Below are positions 24,255 through 33,300 of a stretch of DNA of 64,000 bases, piece after piece; within the stretch, counting starts at the first letter, position 1; every line of letters starts with the position of its first letter. A program made the translations under genes and the position numbers. The DNA comes from DATFVA01 sp963771705 (GTDB taxonomy: Bacteria; Bacteroidota; Ignavibacteria; Ignavibacteriales; Ignavibacteriaceae), in NCBI GenBank assembly GCA_963771705.1, contig CAVYUP010000003.1, positions 186,001 through 250,000 on the forward strand, written 5' to 3'. The notes under the pieces are model-generated. The model had not been told where the DNA came from. It made no database searches and worked only from the letters and a program-made list of their open reading frames with translations.

Positions 24255-25610
24255 TTATTCTTCCTTTTCGATTTCGTATTTTTTCATCTTATTATAAAGA
24301 TGACTTCTCTGAATATCAAGTATTTCAGCTGTTTTGCTGATATTCCAGTCGTTTGCCTTCAACTGTTTTAGAATGAAAGCTCTTTCTGCTTTTTCCTTGA
24401 ATTCCTGGAACGAATTGCTCCCCTCTATGATGTCTCCCAGGGATGAACTGGAACCCGCGAAGAGAAATTCGATATCACTGCGCGAGATATCTCTTTTGTC
24501 AACCAGAATTATTATCCTTTCTATCGCATTCCTTAATTCACGTACGTTGCCGCTCCAGGGAAGATTCTGGAGAAATTTCATTGCGTCTTCTTCAAACCTT
24601 ACAGCAGGTTTTTTGTGACGCGATGTGATCTCTTCTGCAAAACTACCCACGAGAATAGGTATATCTTCATTCCTTTCCCTTAAAGGAGGAATATTTAGCG
24701 GAATAACGTTAAGCCGGTGAAAAAGATCCTCCCTGAAGTTTCCTGCAGCAATCTCTTCTTTGAGGTTTTTGTTCGTTGCTGATATTATTCTAACATCTAC
24801 TTCAATCTTTTTATTCCCGCCTACGCGTTCTATTTTCCCGTCCTCTATGGCACGTAGTACTTTAGCCTGGGCCTGGGGACTCATATCACCAACTTCATCA
24901 AGGAAAAGGGTACCCTTGTTAGCTAGTTCGAATTTCCCGATCCTTAATTGAACCGCTCCTGTAAATGAACCTTTTTCATGTCCGAATAATTCAGATTCAA
25001 TTAGTTCGTTCGGGATCGCAGCGCAGTTTACTTCGATAAACGCTTTATCTTTTCTTGTGCTCCCGTTGTGGATGGCCTTCGCTACTAATTCTTTTCCCGT
25101 ACCGTTTTCACCGGTAATCATAACCCTGGTGTCAAGAGGCGCCACTTTCTCAATTGTTGAAAGAATATTCTGAATGGCTCTGCTCTTTCCCAGTATCTTC
25201 CCCTCTTCCTGCTGCGATTTTTTGTATTCCGTGTTTTCCTGGATGAGGTTCGACTGCTCAACTGCATTCCTGGTACTTATTACAAGCTTGTCCCTGTCGA
25301 TAGGCTTTTCAATAAAATCAAAGGCCCCCAGACGGGTTGCTTTTATTGCATTTTCAACGCTTCCGTGTGCTGATATCATAATTACAGAAAGAGCGGGATT
25401 AGACTCTTTAACCTTTTTCAGCACTTCAAAGCCGTTCATCTCGGGCATTTGAATATCCAGCAGAAGTGCAGAATATTTCTCATTTAACGCCTTTTCTACA
25501 CCTTCGACAGACCGGGTTGAGTATTCAGCATTGTAGCCTTCATACTCAAGGATCATTTTTATGCTTTCGCAAATGTCCTTTTCGTCATCAATAATTAAAA
25601 TGGAGTTCAT
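24255..25610 (-). CDS. NtrC-family sigma-54-dependent response regulator
   Basis: A 451-residue transcription activator with the classic three domains. The receiver (residues 1-120) has IIDDE and phospho-acceptor D52 (ALLLDIQMP). The AAA+ domain has Walker A GENGTGKE, the sigma-54-contacting loop GSFTGA (a permitted form of GAFTGA), Walker B GTLFLDEVGDM and the R-finger region FREDLFHRLNVIPL. The C-terminal Fis-like helix-turn-helix is WNISKTAEILDIQRSHLYNK. It should activate promoters with -24/-12 elements. No partner kinase is adjacent. Candidate -24/-12 sequences occur at 7164 and 12240 in the exopolysaccharide locus, but a direct link is speculative. Confidence 0.93.
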   Translation of the reverse strand: MNSILIIDDEKDICESIKMILEYEGYNAEYSTRSVEGVEKALNEKYSALLLDIQMPEMNGFEVLKKVKESNPALSVIMISAHGSVENAIKATRLGAFDFIEKPIDRDKLVISTRNAVEQSNLIQENTEYKKSQQEEGKILGKSRAIQNILSTIEKVAPLDTRVMITGENGTGKELVAKAIHNGSTRKDKAFIEVNCAAIPNELIESELFGHEKGSFTGAVQLRIGKFELANKGTLFLDEVGDMSPQAQAKVLRAIEDGKIERVGGNKKIEVDVRIISATNKNLKEEIAAGNFREDLFHRLNVIPLNIPPLRERNEDIPILVGSFAEEITSRHKKPAVRFEEDAMKFLQNLPWSGNVRELRNAIERIIILVDKRDISRSDIEFLFAGSSSSLGDIIEGSNSFQEFKEKAERAFILKQLKANDWNISKTAEILDIQRSHLYNKMKKYEIEKEE

Positions 25611-25615
25611 AATCT

Positions 25616-26266
25616 TTACGGGAAGTTATATCTTATATAAAATAAGGTTCTTAATAAAAATGCATCTGAAGGAAGAATCGATTTGTTGGTTTTCAGAAGC
25701 GTTCCGAAAATGTATCCCAGCTTGTTTGTCATCATGTCACGATTATCTATAACTGACTGGACCTTAAATTCTTCTTCAAATACCTCTACAAAATAACCAA
25801 TTAGGTCTCCCAAATCAAAAATTGAGGAATTATATGCCAGGAATGCACTGCCGAAAAAATGAGCAAGCTTATCCTTGTCCCCGAACTTATTATTGGGAGT
25901 ATCAAAATAAAGATCTTTAGGAAGGTTTCTGTTTTTTAAGGAAAACACTGAGTCGTTGGCAGAGGTCAGGGGATACTCAATAAGCGTCCTGATAACAGGC
26001 AATTGAATAGGCACCTTCTTGTACGGAACAACCGCAAGTGTCAGCGAGAGAAGTGCCTCGGAATAATCGCCATCCCTGTAATTTACGGCCCTGGTGAAAA
26101 GAGTATCTGCTAAAGAGAGGTCATTTACTTTGTTGCTGAGATTGTGGAAATATTCTGACGCAATGAATTCTGAAAGGTAATTAACCGACTTCGAAAGTCT
26201 GCTCTGCTGTGCCGGAGAAATAACTGAAATGAGAGAAATGACGGAAACTAATATTAAATATCTCAA
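25616..26266 (-). CDS. Exported DUF2279/YfiM-like protein
   Basis: A 216-residue protein with a signal peptide (hydrophobic residues 3-18, then SPAQQ). The clearest feature is DKLAHFFGSAFLAY, followed by a charged GYFVEVFEEEF and DNRDMMTNKLGYIFGTLL. The pattern of a D-K-x-x-H-F motif, acidic residues and a terminal hydrophobic G-Y-x-F-G resembles YfiM/DUF2279 membrane-associated proteins. Function is unknown. It lies 50 bases after the acyl-CoA carboxylase gene and 5 bases before the NtrC-type regulator, so it is cotranscribed with the latter at least. Family assignment is moderate. Confidence 0.55.
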   Translation of the reverse strand: MRYLILVSVISLISVISPAQQSRLSKSVNYLSEFIASEYFHNLSNKVNDLSLADTLFTRAVNYRDGDYSEALLSLTLAVVPYKKVPIQLPVIRTLIEYPLTSANDSVFSLKNRNLPKDLYFDTPNNKFGDKDKLAHFFGSAFLAYNSSIFDLGDLIGYFVEVFEEEFKVQSVIDNRDMMTNKLGYIFGTLLKTNKSILPSDAFLLRTLFYIRYNFP

Positions 26267-26316
26267 TTTTCTTAAAGTTTTATCTCTCCCGTAAAGCTGC
26301 GTGGCAGGCCCGGGAA

Positions 26317-27972
26317 TTAAGTCTGAATTACACCGGGATTAAACCTGGGGATTTCAGGATTATTATTTGCAGATTCTAATGCCATTGAAATATATTCCCT
26401 GGTTAGAGCCGGGTCTATAATTTCATCAATCCAGAGTCTTGCTGCGGCATATAAGGGCGTGCTTTTATCTTCATACGACTTAATAATTTCATCAAGCAGT
26501 TTCTTCTTATCAGCATCACTCATATGCTTACCGCTTTTTTCAGCCTGTTTAATTTTGATATCGAGAAGTACGCTGCTGGCCTGGTTTCCTCCCATAACAG
26601 AGATCTTTGCGTTAGGATAAGCAAAGATGAACCTGGGATCGTACGCTTTTCCGCACATCGCGTAATTGCCGGCTCCAAAGCTGTTCCCAACAATAATTGT
26701 AATTTTAGGAACTACTGTATTGGCAACGGCATTAACCATTTTCGCCCCGTCCTTGATGATTCCACCATGCTCAGCTCTGCTGCCTACCATAAATCCTGTT
26801 ACATCCTGCAGGAAAAGGATCGGTATTTTTTTCTGATTGCAGTTTAATATGAACCTTGTTGCCTTGTCTGCGGAATCTGAATAAATAACCCCGCCCACCT
26901 GCATCTCACCCGCCTCTGTTTTTACAACATCTCTCTGGTTGGCTACAATGCCTACTGCCCAGCCGTCTATCCTTGCATACCCAGTTATAATCGATTTTCC
27001 ATAACCTGCTTTATATTCATCTATTACTGAATCATCAACAATACGCGCAATTAAATCATACATATTATATGACTTAATAGGATCTTCGGGAAGCACTCCA
27101 TAAATTTCTTTCGGCGAAAACTTCGGCTGCTTGCTCTCTATCCTGTTGTATCCTGCCTTCAGGTCGGGTCCATGCTTCTCTATGATGCTTCTGATTTGTT
27201 TCAGACATTCTTCATCATTCTTCATAATATAATCAGTAACACCGGAGATATTCGATTGAACCTTTGCACCGCCTAGACTTTCATTATCAATTACTTCACC
27301 TATCGCGGCTTTTACAAGATGCGCACCGGCAAGAAAAACTGATCCTTCACCTTCCACAATAAGAGCTTCATCGCTCATAATAGGGAGGTAGGCCCCGCCG
27401 GCTACACAGGGTCCCATAATCGCAGAGATCTGCGGTATGCCTATGGATGACATAACGGCATTATTTCTGAATATTCTTCCGAAATGTTCCTTGTCAGGAA
27501 AAATTTCATCCTGGAGAGGGAGGAACACTCCCGCGCTGTCCACAAGGTAAATAATAGGCAGGTGATTCTCCATCGCGATTTCCTGCGCGCGGAGATTCTT
27601 TTTTGCCGTAATCGGAAACCAGGCTCCTGCTTTTACAGTAGCGTCATTGGCTACAATTACATGCAGCTTGTTATGTATCCTTCCTATACCATAGATGGTG
27701 CCTGAAGAAGGAGCCCCGCCGTATTCTTCATACATATCGAAGGCCGCAAATGTACTCAGCTCATAAAAATCTTTTGGGTTGTCTACAAGAAGTTTTATCC
27801 TTTCCCTGGCTGTTAGTTTGCCTTTTGCTTTATGTTTCTCTATCGCCTTTTTACCCCCTCCCAGCTGAACATTCTCTCTTTCAGCCTGGAGTTTACGCAG
27901 CAGGTTTTTATAAAAATCCTCTTTCTTAAGGAATGATTCAGATTCTTTTATTTCACGGCCGATATTTTTCAT
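26317..27972 (-). CDS. Acyl-CoA carboxylase beta (carboxyltransferase) subunit, methylcrotonyl-CoA carboxylase type
   Basis: Biotin-dependent carboxyltransferase subunit. The 551-residue protein has KLTARERIKLLVD, GGAPSSGTIYGIGRI, the acyl-CoA pocket VDSAGVFLPLQDEIFPDKEHFGRIF, GGAYLPIMSDE and the C-terminal GAGNYAMCGKAYDP oxyanion region. The spelling of the FPDKEHFGRIF segment matches the 3-methylcrotonyl-CoA group better than propionyl-CoA enzymes, which suggests leucine degradation. The biotin carboxylase/biotin carrier partner is not in the window and must be elsewhere. The gene lies 6 bases after an acyl-CoA dehydrogenase and in the same run as MeaB, so branched-chain amino acid or odd-chain acyl-CoA catabolism is likely. 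Confidence 0.85.
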   Translation of the reverse strand: MKNIGREIKESESFLKKEDFYKNLLRKLQAERENVQLGGGKKAIEKHKAKGKLTARERIKLLVDNPKDFYELSTFAAFDMYEEYGGAPSSGTIYGIGRIHNKLHVIVANDATVKAGAWFPITAKKNLRAQEIAMENHLPIIYLVDSAGVFLPLQDEIFPDKEHFGRIFRNNAVMSSIGIPQISAIMGPCVAGGAYLPIMSDEALIVEGEGSVFLAGAHLVKAAIGEVIDNESLGGAKVQSNISGVTDYIMKNDEECLKQIRSIIEKHGPDLKAGYNRIESKQPKFSPKEIYGVLPEDPIKSYNMYDLIARIVDDSVIDEYKAGYGKSIITGYARIDGWAVGIVANQRDVVKTEAGEMQVGGVIYSDSADKATRFILNCNQKKIPILFLQDVTGFMVGSRAEHGGIIKDGAKMVNAVANTVVPKITIIVGNSFGAGNYAMCGKAYDPRFIFAYPNAKISVMGGNQASSVLLDIKIKQAEKSGKHMSDADKKKLLDEIIKSYEDKSTPLYAAARLWIDEIIDPALTREYISMALESANNNPEIPRFNPGVIQT

Positions 27973-27978
27973 CTGTCT

Positions 27979-29148
27979 CTATTTTCCGTTTGATAATAAT
28001 TCTCTCGATATAACAATTCTCTGTATTTCTGATGTGCCTTCCCCGATCGTTAAAAGCTTTACATCACGATAAAACTTCTCTACAGGGTAATCTTTAATAA
28101 AGCCGTAGCCTCCGTGAATCTGTACAGCCTCGCTGGAAGCTTTTTCTGCAATTTCACTTGCGAATAATTTAGCCATCGCCGCTTCTTTCTGGTTCGGAAG
28201 TCCTTTATCCTTCATAGCTGCGGCGCGGAGAGTCAGCAGCCTGGCCGTATCAATATTCATAGCCATTTCAGCAAGCTTAAACTGTGTTGCCTGGAATTCG
28301 CTGAGGGCTTTATTAAACTGTTTCCTTTCCTGGCTGTACTTTAACGCCGCATCAAGCGAGCCCTGCGCTAATCCCACACTCAGCGCGGCTATTGAAATTC
28401 TTCCTCCCTCTAGAATTTTCATTGCCTGTATGAATCCCTCGCCTTCTTTTCCTATGAGATTCTCAGCAGGTACTTTGCAGTTTTCAAATGTCAGCTGGGT
28501 GGTATCGCTGGCACGCATTCCAAGCTTATTCTCTTTCTTCCCCACAATAAAGCCTTCCATTCCTTTCTCAAGGATGAAAGCTGAAATTCCTTTTTTCCCT
28601 TTTTCTTTATCCGTTACCGCCATAATAACCGCGGTTTGTCCCACGGTGCCATGAGTAGTGAAAGTTTTGCCGCCGTTCAACAGGTAGTAACCATCCTTTT
28701 TTTCCGCGAACGATTTCATCCCTGCCGCGTCACTTCCTGATGCAGATTCGGTTAATCCCCAGGCAGCTACTTTTCTGCCGGCCAGCAGATCAGGCAGGTA
28801 TTTTTTCTTCTGTTCTTCATTCCCGAACCGGAAGATGTGGTTTGTTCCCAAACCGTTATGTGCCGCTACGGATAGCGAAATGGAAGGATCAACCCTCCCG
28901 AGTTCCTCCACAATTATGGCAAATTCAACATATCCTAATCCCGCTCCGCCGTACTCTTCCGGAAAAATAACACCCATAAATCCCAGTTCTCCCAGCTGTT
29001 TTATTATCTCCATCGGGAATTCCTGCGATTCGTCATATTTCATTACAACGGGACGGATGTTTTTTTCCGCAAATTCACGGATAGTGTTTTTGATGATCTG
29101 CTGATTTTCTGTCAACTCAGCAAGAAAAGGATTCTCTAAAACTTCCAT
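27979..29148 (-). CDS. Acyl-CoA dehydrogenase
   Basis: FAD-dependent alpha,beta-dehydrogenase of acyl-CoA, passing electrons to electron-transfer flavoprotein. The 389-residue length is standard. Landmarks are the FAD/substrate motif AWGLTESASGSDAAGMKSFA, the loop KLGMRASDTTQLTFENCKVP, and QIHGGYGFIKDYPVEKFYRD. IGEGTSEIQRIVI carries the catalytic Glu position of short-chain/butyryl-CoA dehydrogenases (isovaleryl-CoA dehydrogenases have it elsewhere). Substrate length cannot be decided with confidence. It sits between MeaB and the carboxylase beta subunit, with 6- and 20-base gaps, as part of one catabolic set. Confidence 0.9.
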   Translation of the reverse strand: MEVLENPFLAELTENQQIIKNTIREFAEKNIRPVVMKYDESQEFPMEIIKQLGELGFMGVIFPEEYGGAGLGYVEFAIIVEELGRVDPSISLSVAAHNGLGTNHIFRFGNEEQKKKYLPDLLAGRKVAAWGLTESASGSDAAGMKSFAEKKDGYYLLNGGKTFTTHGTVGQTAVIMAVTDKEKGKKGISAFILEKGMEGFIVGKKENKLGMRASDTTQLTFENCKVPAENLIGKEGEGFIQAMKILEGGRISIAALSVGLAQGSLDAALKYSQERKQFNKALSEFQATQFKLAEMAMNIDTARLLTLRAAAMKDKGLPNQKEAAMAKLFASEIAEKASSEAVQIHGGYGFIKDYPVEKFYRDVKLLTIGEGTSEIQRIVISRELLSNGK

Positions 29149-29168
29149 CTGAGCTCTCCTTATATTTT

Positions 29169-30122
29169 TTAACCCTGGTTCTTATAATTTTCAATTATCT
29201 CTTCAGCAATATGGTAAGGCGATAAATTACCAAGAACTACCTTATCAATAGATGAATTTAATGATTTTTCACCAGTTCCGCTCCATAATTCTTCTCTTAT
29301 TTTTTCCTCAACTATATTTCTTATCCTTACCTTGGTCCTTTCTTCTCTTCTCTTCAGGAACTTATTCTGCCGGTTGAGGTATTCCCTGTGACGGTCTATT
29401 TCATCAACTATTTCTTTTATTCCTTTGTTTTCGGTAGCAACAGCTTTAATTATATCAGCCATCCAGCTCTTTTCATCATGGCCTTTCATCATAAGGATGG
29501 TCCTCAAAGCCGTTACAGCCTGTTCGGCCCCGGGGCGGTCACTTTTATTTACCACAAAGAAATCTGCAATCTCCATCAATCCGGCCTTCATAGCCTGTAC
29601 AGCGTCACCCGATTCAGGAACCAGAACAACAATGGTTGTATCTGCGGCATTCGCTATGTCGAGTTCCGACTGACCAACGCCTACTGTTTCCAGAATTATG
29701 AAATCGAAACCTGCGGAATCCAGAACGTCGGCAGCATCAACAGCTTTTTTACTTAAGCCGCCCAGACTCCCGCGGGTTGCCATACTTCTTATAAATACTC
29801 CCGGATCCTGTCCGATATCGTTCATCCTGACGCGGTCACCGAGTAATGCGCCGCCTGTGAAAGGACTCGTGGGGTCGACTGCTATAATGCCGACTTTCTT
29901 ATCCAGAGATCTCAAATATTTCGTTACCTGGTTGGTGATGGTGCTTTTTCCGGCCCCCGGAGGACCTGTTATTCCTATCCTGTATGCGTTTCCTGTTTCT
30001 GGATAAATAGACTTAAGCAGTTCTGAAGCGCCGCGGTCATTTGATTCAACAACAGAAATCGCTCTTGCTATACTCCTTCTGTCGCCGTCAATTAATTTTT
30101 GCTGTAGTAATGTAGAGGACAT
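29169..30122 (-). CDS. meaB: MeaB/ArgK-type G-protein chaperone of methylmalonyl-CoA mutase
   Basis: P-loop GTPase that loads and protects the adenosylcobalamin cofactor of methylmalonyl-CoA mutase or related mutases. The 317-residue protein shows Walker A GPPGAGKST, the base-region VDPTSPFTGGALLGDRVRM, the switch-like ETVGVGQSELDI and the guanine-specificity motif NKSD. The mutase itself is not in the window. Its linkage to an acyl-CoA dehydrogenase and a carboxylase subunit is consistent with propionyl-CoA/branched-chain catabolism. The start ATG lies 6 bases after the stop of the upstream epimerase gene. Confidence 0.92.
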   Translation of the reverse strand: MSSTLLQQKLIDGDRRSIARAISVVESNDRGASELLKSIYPETGNAYRIGITGPPGAGKSTITNQVTKYLRSLDKKVGIIAVDPTSPFTGGALLGDRVRMNDIGQDPGVFIRSMATRGSLGGLSKKAVDAADVLDSAGFDFIILETVGVGQSELDIANAADTTIVVLVPESGDAVQAMKAGLMEIADFFVVNKSDRPGAEQAVTALRTILMMKGHDEKSWMADIIKAVATENKGIKEIVDEIDRHREYLNRQNKFLKRREERTKVRIRNIVEEKIREELWSGTGEKSLNSSIDKVVLGNLSPYHIAEEIIENYKNQG

Positions 30123-30128
30123 TTGGTC

Positions 30129-31049
30129 TTACTTATTCTCCTTAAAAAAATCAACAGTGTTCTTTAACCCTTCGTTTATTGTGGTGGAAGGAGACCAGCC
30201 GAATTTTTCTTTCAGCTTTTTGGAAGTTATTACGCTCCTCATCTGTTCTCCCGGCATAGCCGGCCCGTGCTTTTCTTCCTGCCCTTTCCCGGCAAACTTA
30301 TTGATCATATTGTATAATTCATTAACATCTGTCTCCCTGCCGGTTCCAACATTATAGATATCAGATACGGTGTCGTTAAGAGCAAGAAGGTTTGCCTTAA
30401 CTACATCCTTTACGTAAGTGTAATCCCTGGTCTGCTTTCCGTCACCGTTAATAACAGGCTGCTCACCGTTTATAAGCTTCTTCGAAAAAATTGCTACTAC
30501 TCCTGCCTCGCCGTGAGGATTTTGTCTCGGACCATAAACGTTTGCGTAACGTAGGATGGAGTATTTAAGTTTATACTGGATGTTATAAAAGAAAAGATAC
30601 TTTTCCACCGCAAGCTTTGAAATTCCGTATGGTGAGAGCGGGGCCGTCGGATGTTTTTCATCAGCCGGAAAATATTCCTGTTCACCGTAAATAGCACCGC
30701 CTGTTGAGGCGAACATAAACTTTTTTACATTATTTTGTGCCGCATTCTGCAAAAGGTTGATAGTACCTATTATGTTTGTATCAGCATCAAAAGCAGGGTC
30801 AGCTACAGAACGCCGTACATCCATCTGGGCTGCATGATGATTGACCACATCAAATTTCTCTTTCTCAAATAATTCAGAAAGCGACTTATCCCTTATATCT
30901 TTTTTTACAAATTCAGCTTTGGGGTTAAGATTCTTTTCAAATCCGGAGGACAGGTTGTCGAGTACAAAAACAGTATGTCCCTCTTCAATTAACGCGTCGG
31001 TAATATGCGAAGCGATGAAACCGGCGCCTCCTGTTACAAGTATTTTCAT
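30129..31049 (-). CDS. NAD-dependent sugar-nucleotide epimerase (UDP-glucose 4-epimerase-like)
   Basis: Extended short-chain dehydrogenase of 306 residues acting on a nucleotide sugar. The N-terminal dinucleotide-binding motif is VTGGAGFIASHI; the catalytic pair is in SPYGISKLAVEKY (Tyr-x3-Lys), with S/T upstream in FASTGGAIYG. RYANVYGPRQNPHGEAGVV is the conserved substrate-side segment of GalE/WbpP-like epimerases. Precise substrate (UDP-Glc or UDP-GlcNAc) is not readable. Its product could feed the polysaccharide loci in this window. It is embedded in the minus-strand run between nadD and meaB with gaps of one and six bases. Confidence 0.85.
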   Translation of the reverse strand: MKILVTGGAGFIASHITDALIEEGHTVFVLDNLSSGFEKNLNPKAEFVKKDIRDKSLSELFEKEKFDVVNHHAAQMDVRRSVADPAFDADTNIIGTINLLQNAAQNNVKKFMFASTGGAIYGEQEYFPADEKHPTAPLSPYGISKLAVEKYLFFYNIQYKLKYSILRYANVYGPRQNPHGEAGVVAIFSKKLINGEQPVINGDGKQTRDYTYVKDVVKANLLALNDTVSDIYNVGTGRETDVNELYNMINKFAGKGQEEKHGPAMPGEQMRSVITSKKLKEKFGWSPSTTINEGLKNTVDFFKENK

Positions 31050-31050
31050 T

Positions 31051-31629
31051 TCATTCCTTATATAATTTTAAATCATAAATATATTTCATTACATTCTCCG
31101 GTACAAGGAAGTTGATAGGCAGTCCTTTCCTTACGCGTTCTCTTATACCGGTTCCGCTTATATCTATCCTGGGTGTCTCCAGGTATACAGCTTTTTCCTC
31201 AAAAGGATATCTGGTTCCGGCTTCTTTCGCTGTCCTTCTTCTCAGAACCAGTAGTGTAGCAATTTCTATTATCTTTTCGGGTGATTTCCATGTATCAAAA
31301 GTTAGTAAATTATCTTCTCCTACAATAAGTTCAATATGATCGAATTGCTTCTTCAGCTCATTAAGCGTATCAATTGTATAAGAGACGTTCTCCCTTTTAA
31401 TTTCGATATCTGACCAGTCAAAGCGTGAAACATTCTCAATGGCAAGTTTCAGCATATTAACCCGGTGTTCGGCAGCAGATGCCGTAATGTCCTGTTTGTG
31501 CGGTGAAATGAAGCTTGGTATGAAAATTATTTTATCGAGATTCCGGAGTTCCAGAACCGACTGTGCAGTGATTAGATGCCCATGATGCACCGGGTCAAAT
31601 GTTCCCCCATAGATGGCTATCCTGCTCAT
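31051..31629 (-). CDS. nadD: Nicotinate-nucleotide adenylyltransferase
   Basis: Joins nicotinate mononucleotide with ATP to form deamido-NAD in NAD biosynthesis. The 192-residue protein starts with the nucleotidyltransferase motif GGTFDPVHHGHL and has FIPSFISPHK, VGEDNLLTFDTW and the C-terminal ISGTGIRERV (the ISSTxxR motif). Standard length. It overlaps the upstream gene by 4 bases and lies one base before the epimerase gene, so it is translationally coupled in the operon. Confidence 0.95.
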   Translation of the reverse strand: MSRIAIYGGTFDPVHHGHLITAQSVLELRNLDKIIFIPSFISPHKQDITASAAEHRVNMLKLAIENVSRFDWSDIEIKRENVSYTIDTLNELKKQFDHIELIVGEDNLLTFDTWKSPEKIIEIATLLVLRRRTAKEAGTRYPFEEKAVYLETPRIDISGTGIRERVRKGLPINFLVPENVMKYIYDLKLYKE

Positions 31630-32327
31630 TTCAGCATTTCCTTATATTCAATAAACAGGTGGGTGAACTTTTCGTGTATGATCTGATTACAGTAGTTGAG
31701 ACTTTCTTTTTTGGATAGTTCGTCATAAAGCTTCTTAAAATCATTTTTGCTTTCAATAAGCATAAAGTTGCTGAGCGTGTGAACAAAATTATCATGACTG
31801 CTTGCCCTTATAAGCAGCTCATTGTAATGGTTTCTTTCTTCGGAAATAGAACCCATTATTTCTTTATTGTAATTATTAAAACCCAGTAATGCAACTCTTT
31901 CGTCACTATCCCTGCCGAGCATAATCGACTCATCATCCATTTCCAGTAGAGTGAATATCTTCTTTATCTCCAGTGGTGATAATCCTATTGAATGAGCGAA
32001 TATCATCAGGTTGTTATTGAACTTCTTGAAATATTTTTCATTAAGATTTTTTAGTTCTCCATTCAGATCGTTGGTGTCAACCCAGTAGATTTCCCCGGCC
32101 TTTTTTTCAATGTTTTGCGGAACCTTGTTCTTATCCTGCTTGTCAAAACAACAGACAATGGTTGAATTTTCAGCTGCTTCGCTCAGTATTTCAATATAAT
32201 TTTCATACAAAATTGAATAGAGGAGGGAGGAGTCCTCTGCGCTCATGGATTCAAATAATGGCGCACTATCGTTATTGAATAACGGAAAAAGAGGCAGCAG
32301 GCAGATACAGGAATTGGATTTATTCAT
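31626..32327 (-). CDS. Possible divergent DUF2064 (TIGR04282-type) glycosyltransferase-fold protein
   Basis: A 233-residue protein with no strong signature. The central stretch LMIFAHSIGLSPLEIKKIFT, followed by a position resembling IMLGRDSDERVALLGFN, follows the course of DUF2064/CofC-like GT-A proteins. In those the equivalent segment carries a G-S-D-x-P metal motif and a D-G-G-Y-Y. Here the aspartate motif reads AHSIGL and the D-G-G-Y is replaced by D-S-D-E-R, so activity is doubtful. The first Cys-rich residues (CICLLPLFPLF) are not signal-like. It overlaps nadD by 4 bases and ends the run from the ABC/PrsW genes. The assignment is tentative. Confidence 0.4.
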   Translation of the reverse strand: MNKSNSCICLLPLFPLFNNDSAPLFESMSAEDSSLLYSILYENYIEILSEAAENSTIVCCFDKQDKNKVPQNIEKKAGEIYWVDTNDLNGELKNLNEKYFKKFNNNLMIFAHSIGLSPLEIKKIFTLLEMDDESIMLGRDSDERVALLGFNNYNKEIMGSISEERNHYNELLIRASSHDNFVHTLSNFMLIESKNDFKKLYDELSKKESLNYCNQIIHEKFTHLFIEYKEMLK

Positions 32328-33281
32328 TTAGCCCGGCCGTGTACCTGATAATAAATTTCTGATAAATATTCTGTAATGTTCAATATCCTGTTCATAATAA
32401 TTCTTACTTAAACCGCTCGAATTGCGTGCCTGCATTTTTCTGAATGCAAGGGTTGTGGCTGCGCTAATATATAATTTACGGATACTTTCATCAATCCATC
32501 CGAGCTTATTTCTTTTACTGGAGTTTAATATATCCAGATGCCCCTGCGGAATAAGACCTGTTTCTGTTTCGGGAAGAAGCTCTCTGAAAATAATTTTTTT
32601 CTCTCCCATAATTGAAATTGAAAAAACAGTAATGAATATCGCTATGGTAACTATCATAAAAAGAAATCCCAGGATGGCAGTCGATTCGAAACTGACTGAC
32701 AGATTCCATAGAAAGTGTATGAACATTGCCGCTGCAAGTCCTAAAACGGGAAAGGTGAGCTTAATTATTTTCGGCTTAAACTTTGCATAGCCGAGAAAAG
32801 CTCCCAGCGTCCCCGTTGATACGCAATGCATTACCCCGGAGAAAAGTGTTCTTATTATAACTATAGTCAGCCATCCGCTGAAAGACTGTGAATAGAATAG
32901 AAAATAAAAGAAGTTCTCTGTCATCCCGAAACCCAGTCCTATAGCTCCGCCGTATACAATTCCGTCAGTTATGTTGTCAAATTTTTTGTTGGCGATCATC
33001 AGAAAGAGAAAAAAGCCTTTGGTGGTTTCCTCAACAACCGGGGCTACTATAATGGTCTGCACCCTTAAAACCATTTCTTCATTACTCATTATATAGGAAA
33101 GAAGACCTGTTACCAGTCCGCTGCCAATAATGGCCAGCAGTATTGCTCCAACAGCACCATAAATGTAGTTTGTTATTAAAAGACTGAATGGCTCCCTGTC
33201 GTACCTGTCAATGCGCCAGATTATCAGGAGATAGGTAACCATTGGTATTATGGCGGCTAATAATGAAGCTATGAAATACAC
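32328..33281 (-). CDS. PrsW-family intramembrane metalloprotease
   Basis: A 317-residue multi-pass membrane protein of the PrsW (glutamic-type/CAAX-protease-like) family. The family motifs are present: PVVEETTKGFF (E-E-x3-K), GLGFGMTENFFYF (a GxxxE-like motif with Glu), SGVMHCVSTG (His) and FIHFLWN (His). These are the proposed metal or catalytic residues. About eight membrane segments fill residues 1-225, and a soluble tail of about 90 residues follows. PrsW in Bacillus cleaves an anti-sigma factor; no anti-sigma gene is adjacent, so the target here is unknown. It directly abuts the downstream gene and follows the ABC permease by 19 bases. Confidence 0.85.
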   Translation of the reverse strand: MYFIASLLAAIIPMVTYLLIIWRIDRYDREPFSLLITNYIYGAVGAILLAIIGSGLVTGLLSYIMSNEEMVLRVQTIIVAPVVEETTKGFFLFLMIANKKFDNITDGIVYGGAIGLGFGMTENFFYFLFYSQSFSGWLTIVIIRTLFSGVMHCVSTGTLGAFLGYAKFKPKIIKLTFPVLGLAAAMFIHFLWNLSVSFESTAILGFLFMIVTIAIFITVFSISIMGEKKIIFRELLPETETGLIPQGHLDILNSSKRNKLGWIDESIRKLYISAATTLAFRKMQARNSSGLSKNYYEQDIEHYRIFIRNLLSGTRPG

Positions 33282-33300
33282 AGTCCCTCTCAGATCTATA

